This document shows, piece after piece, positions 61,906 through 64,000 of a DNA stretch of 64,000 nt (position 1 is its first letter; each line of letters opens with the position of its first letter). Location: assembly GCA_963718405.1 (NCBI GenBank), contig CAVQYZ010000002.1, forward strand, positions 682,001-746,000, given 5' to 3'. The notes under the pieces were generated by a model. That model worked only from the letters and a program-made list of their open reading frames with translations, was not told where the DNA came from and made no database searches. A program made the position numbers and the translations under genes. Source of the stretch: Bog-756 sp963718405. GTDB taxonomy: Bacteria; Actinomycetota; Acidimicrobiia; Acidimicrobiales; RAAP-2.

Positions 61906-63206
61906 ATGGTCCTGGACGGAGCGGACGGCGATCCTGGGATCGATCCCGGGACCGCGGCGGTCCGCCTCTCCAGGCGCCGATTCTGGCCGTTGGTGAAGTA
62001 CCTGCTGTCGATCGGTGTGCTGGCCGTGGCGGTCTGGGTGCTCAGCTCCCACACCGATGAGCTGACCGGGATACCGGGAGTTCTCGAGAGCCTCAAGTGG
62101 TGGTGGGTCCCGCCGGCCATCGCCGCCGAGGTCGCCTCGTTCGCCTGCCTGGCCATGTTGCAGTTCAAGCTGTTGCAGCGCGCGGAGGGCTGAAAGCGCC
62201 ACAGGTGCCCATCCTCAAGATGAGTGTGGCAGGGCAGGCCCTGGCCAACTCGCTTCCGGCCGGCACCGCCGTCTCCGCGGTCTACAGCTTCCGTTGGTTC
62301 CGTCGATTCGGGGCCGACGACACGTTGGCCGTGTGGGCCATGGCCGGAACGGTGATCGCCTCGATGGTTTCATTGTCACTGGTGGCCACGCTGGGGCTGG
62401 CCTTGGCCGCCGGCCAGGGCGCATCGTTGGACCTGATTCCGGTGCTGATCGGCGTACTGGTGATCGCCATAGCGGTATCGGTGCTGTTCGTGCACGAGCG
62501 GCCGCTCTTCTTGGTGTTGAGCTGGTCCATCCGGGTCTCCCAGATGTTGATCCATCGGCCCCGGGGGGATCAGGCTGCTGCAGTCGAAGGAATCGTCGGC
62601 CGCATCACCTCGGTGAAGCTGACCTGGCCCCAGTTCGGTGTCATCGTGCTCTGGGCTATCGGGAACTGGTTGTTCGACTGTGGTTGCTTCGCCATGATGT
62701 TTCTGGCCGTCGATTCCACCATTCCGTGGAAAGGGTTACTCCTGGCCTACGGGGCCGGCCAACTGGCTGCGGCGCTGCCCATCACCCCGGGTGGGCTCGG
62801 CGCCGTCGAGGGCAGCATCACCATCGCCTTGGTCGCTTTCGGTGGCGCCCAAAACACCACGGTGGACGCCGTGTTGATGTACCGACTGATCAGCTTCTGG
62901 CTGGTACTGGTGGTGGGGTGGGCCATATGGGGTGAGTTGGCGCATGAGGTGCGTTCCGGTCGCTGGCCGCGGGTGGTCCTGGCCGCACCGGTCGATGCCG
63001 AAGTCGACCGGGTCGAGGCCACGGTGGGCGTCCCAGCCCCGGTGACTACAGATGCCGTGACTACAGATGCAGTGACTACAGATGCAGTGACTACAGATGC
63101 AGTGGACCTGGCAAATCGAGCGGACACGTCGAAGAGGACGGACACATCGAACCGGGCAGGCACGTCGATGTCACATCCCGAGCAGTCATCGGTGGCCGAG
63201 TCGTGA
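61906..63206 (+). CDS. lysylphosphatidylglycerol synthase-like (UPF0104) membrane protein (one frameshift)
   Basis: A polytopic membrane protein of about 433 residues with some eight hydrophobic segments. AGQALANSLPAGTAVSAVYS and ALPITPGGLGAVEGSITIAL are the signature stretches of the flippase-like domain found in MprF and related proteins. There is no catalytic synthase domain, so it is probably a lipid-translocase-like protein of unknown substrate. A missing base near 62183 separates MLQFKLLQRA from LKAPQVPILKMSVAG. The cytoplasmic tail has VTTDA repeated four times and then a degenerate RADTSK repeat. GATACC lies upstream of ATG 61906; the start is uncertain. Confidence 0.82.
63042..63101 (+). 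repeat. 15-bp tandem repeat GTGACTACAGATGCA, four copies
   Basis: Four in-frame units (one with a single difference) encode VTTDA repeats in the tail of the flippase-like protein. They are followed by a degenerate 18-bp repeat encoding RADTSK/RTDTSN/RAGTSM to about 63170. Confidence 0.85.
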
Positions 63207-63237
63207 AGTCCGCAGGCGAGCCGGCACGGGGGCGGCA

Positions 63238-63579
63238 GTGCCGGCAGTGGGCACTCTGCGGACCGCGTTGGTCGGGGTGGCGGTGGCTGCTGTGCTCCTG
63301 GCCGGTTGTGGGGGCTACCGGAGTGATCTGGGGACCTCGGACAGCTCGTGCTACCTGGCCCTGCCCGCCGCCACCAAAGCAGTGGGGGGGCACAGTCGGC
63401 TGATCGGCGTCCATCTGACCACCCTGGCTGCCGTGCGCAAGCGGTCGTCCCCCTTGGCCACCATCTTCAAGGGCAATCCCCATTCGAAGGAACGGATCTG
63501 CGTCACCGCATTCTCCGGCCATTTCGTCCATTCCTCGGTGACCAAGCCGCTGGGGGCGGAGTCGGCCCGGTGGCCGTAG
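63238..63579 (+). CDS. small lipoprotein
   Basis: GTG 63238, 31 bases after the flippase-like gene and behind a GGGGCGG tract, encodes 113 residues: TLRTALVGVAVAAVLLAGCG is a lipoprotein signal with lipobox LAGC. The mature part (LGTSDSSCYLALPAATKAVG, HLTTLAAVRKRSSPLATIFK, ERICVTAFSGHFVHSSVTKP) has two Cys and a mixed alpha/beta look. No family recognised. Probably co-transcribed with the flippase-like gene. Confidence 0.65.
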   Translation: MPAVGTLRTALVGVAVAAVLLAGCGGYRSDLGTSDSSCYLALPAATKAVGGHSRLIGVHLTTLAAVRKRSSPLATIFKGNPHSKERICVTAFSGHFVHSSVTKPLGAESARWP

Positions 63580-63762
63580 TGGTGTCAGAGGTCCCTTCGA
63601 ACCGGGTGCTCGGCACCGCCATCCTCCCTCACCCGCCCCCAAGATTCAGTCACACCCATATCGGATGATGGATGATCGGATGACCGGTTGACGATGCCAC
63701 CGCCAGCACTGGCTGGAACGCCCCCCGCCACGACATGGGAACTACACACCCGATGCCAATAG

Positions 63763-63876
63763 TACGAGGCCGATCAGCACGAGACCGATCAGCACGAGAG
63801 ATCAGCACGAGGCCGATCAGCAGAGACCGATCAGCACGAGGCCGATCAGCACGAGGCCGATCAGCACGAGGCCGAT
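63763..63876 (-). repeat. 15-bp tandem repeat encoding IGLVL, about seven copies with small deletions
   Basis: The minus-strand unit ATCGGCCTCGTGCTG recurs between 63763 and 63876. Two units carry deletions, at 63799 (two bases lost) and 63822 (one base lost); together they sum to three. Without them the frame would run on through (IGLVL)n to LLASGV and a stop at 63742-63744. Confidence 0.8.
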
Positions 63877-64000
63877 CGGTTCGGGCCCGATGACGTCACT
63901 CGATCGGCTCCGACGGATCGTGGTCGGACGCGACCTTTCGTCCAAGGACGCCTCCTCCGAGCAGATCACCCCGGTGGAGGGCCTCTCGGCACTGTCACTC
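63817..64000 (-). CDS. C-terminal part of a membrane protein ending in IGLVL repeats (5' end beyond right edge, frame disturbed)
   Basis: The minus strand reads a polar segment (SLDERSRPTTIRRSRSSDV) and then IGPEPIGLVLIGLVLIGLVL, a repetitive, very hydrophobic segment typical of a C-terminal transmembrane helix, ending early at a TGA (63817) because of a one-base loss in the 15-bp repeat. Restoring the repeat would extend it to 63742. Upstream identity cannot be judged from this window. Confidence 0.55.
   Translation of the reverse strand, partial: SDSAERPSTGVICSEEASLDERSRPTTIRRSRSSDVIGPEPIGLVLIGLVLIGLVLIGLC

Noticed and set aside
1..64000. tRNA, rRNA, CRISPR arrays, insertion sequences, prophage
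   Set aside because: I looked for T-loop-like GTTCGAA contexts, evenly spaced repeats with unique spacers, and transposase or integrase motifs and found none convincing. Repeats found are short tandem units without spacers.

Overview
The window looks like chromosomal DNA from a high-G+C actinobacterium, most likely the class Acidimicrobiia. Support comes from strong G+C bias at third codon positions, short tryptophan-rich 'GWW..SDG.W..P' N-termini on membrane proteins, many GTG starts, leaderless-looking promoters, a BTAD/SARP-type regulator, a DUF222/HNH endonuclease and several DHA2 exporters. The class-level call is inference. I saw no rRNA, tRNA, CRISPR array, insertion sequence or phage module.

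Layout. 0-4.2 kb: the start of a methyltransferase, a membrane-anchored protein, and a secreted fibronectin III/pentapeptide-repeat protein with a pilin-like tail; this part looks less G+C-rich than the rest. 4.5-8 kb: two glycoside hydrolases (GH1-like and a Tat/lipoprotein GH36-like). 8.4-21.5 kb: DNA topoisomerase IB, a duplicated muconolactone-isomerase-like protein, a coupled VOC/62-aa/flavin disulfide reductase operon, a peroxiredoxin-like protein, 3-methyladenine DNA glycosylase, SnoaL-like protein, GH15 enzyme, a large secreted protein, and a MarR regulator divergent from a DHA2 exporter with a clear promoter/operator. 21.7-28 kb: a translationally coupled Baeyer-Villiger monooxygenase, SDR dehydrogenase and amidohydrolase, facing an aldo/keto reductase and a TesB thioesterase; together they look like a catabolic module for a cyclic ketone, steroid or terpenoid. 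28-35 kb: nucleotide cyclase with a YHS tail, HAD hydrolase, VOC protein, universal stress protein, acyltransferase with SGNH domain, and CPBP protease-like protein. 35-43.2 kb: a GMC (cholesterol-oxidase-like) oxidoreductase divergent from an alpha/beta hydrolase with Cys at the nucleophile position, next to a 1234-aa BTAD-AAA regulator. TTGGACA direct repeats lie both between the two enzymes and at the 5' end of the regulator gene. 43-54 kb: exporters, class II aldolase, aldo/keto reductase, potassium channel, nitroreductase, cyclic-nucleotide-binding protein, a secreted protein and a TetR-like regulator. 54-64 kb: HNH endonuclease, small proteins, a secreted prenyltransferase-repeat protein, an acetolactate-synthase-type enzyme, a flippase-like membrane protein, a lipoprotein, and the 3' end of a membrane protein with an IGLVL tandem repeat.

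A striking property is the number of single-base frameshifts. At least ten otherwise well-conserved genes are split by about twenty +1/-1 indels, clustered at 22.4-25.3, 32.8-38.5, 54.4-57.3 and 60.7-63.9 kb, with none recognised in long stretches between. I read this mainly as local consensus error in the assembly and annotate each as one gene with the shift positions. Short tandem repeats (9, 15 and 18 bp) and G-quadruplex-forming tracts are also frequent.
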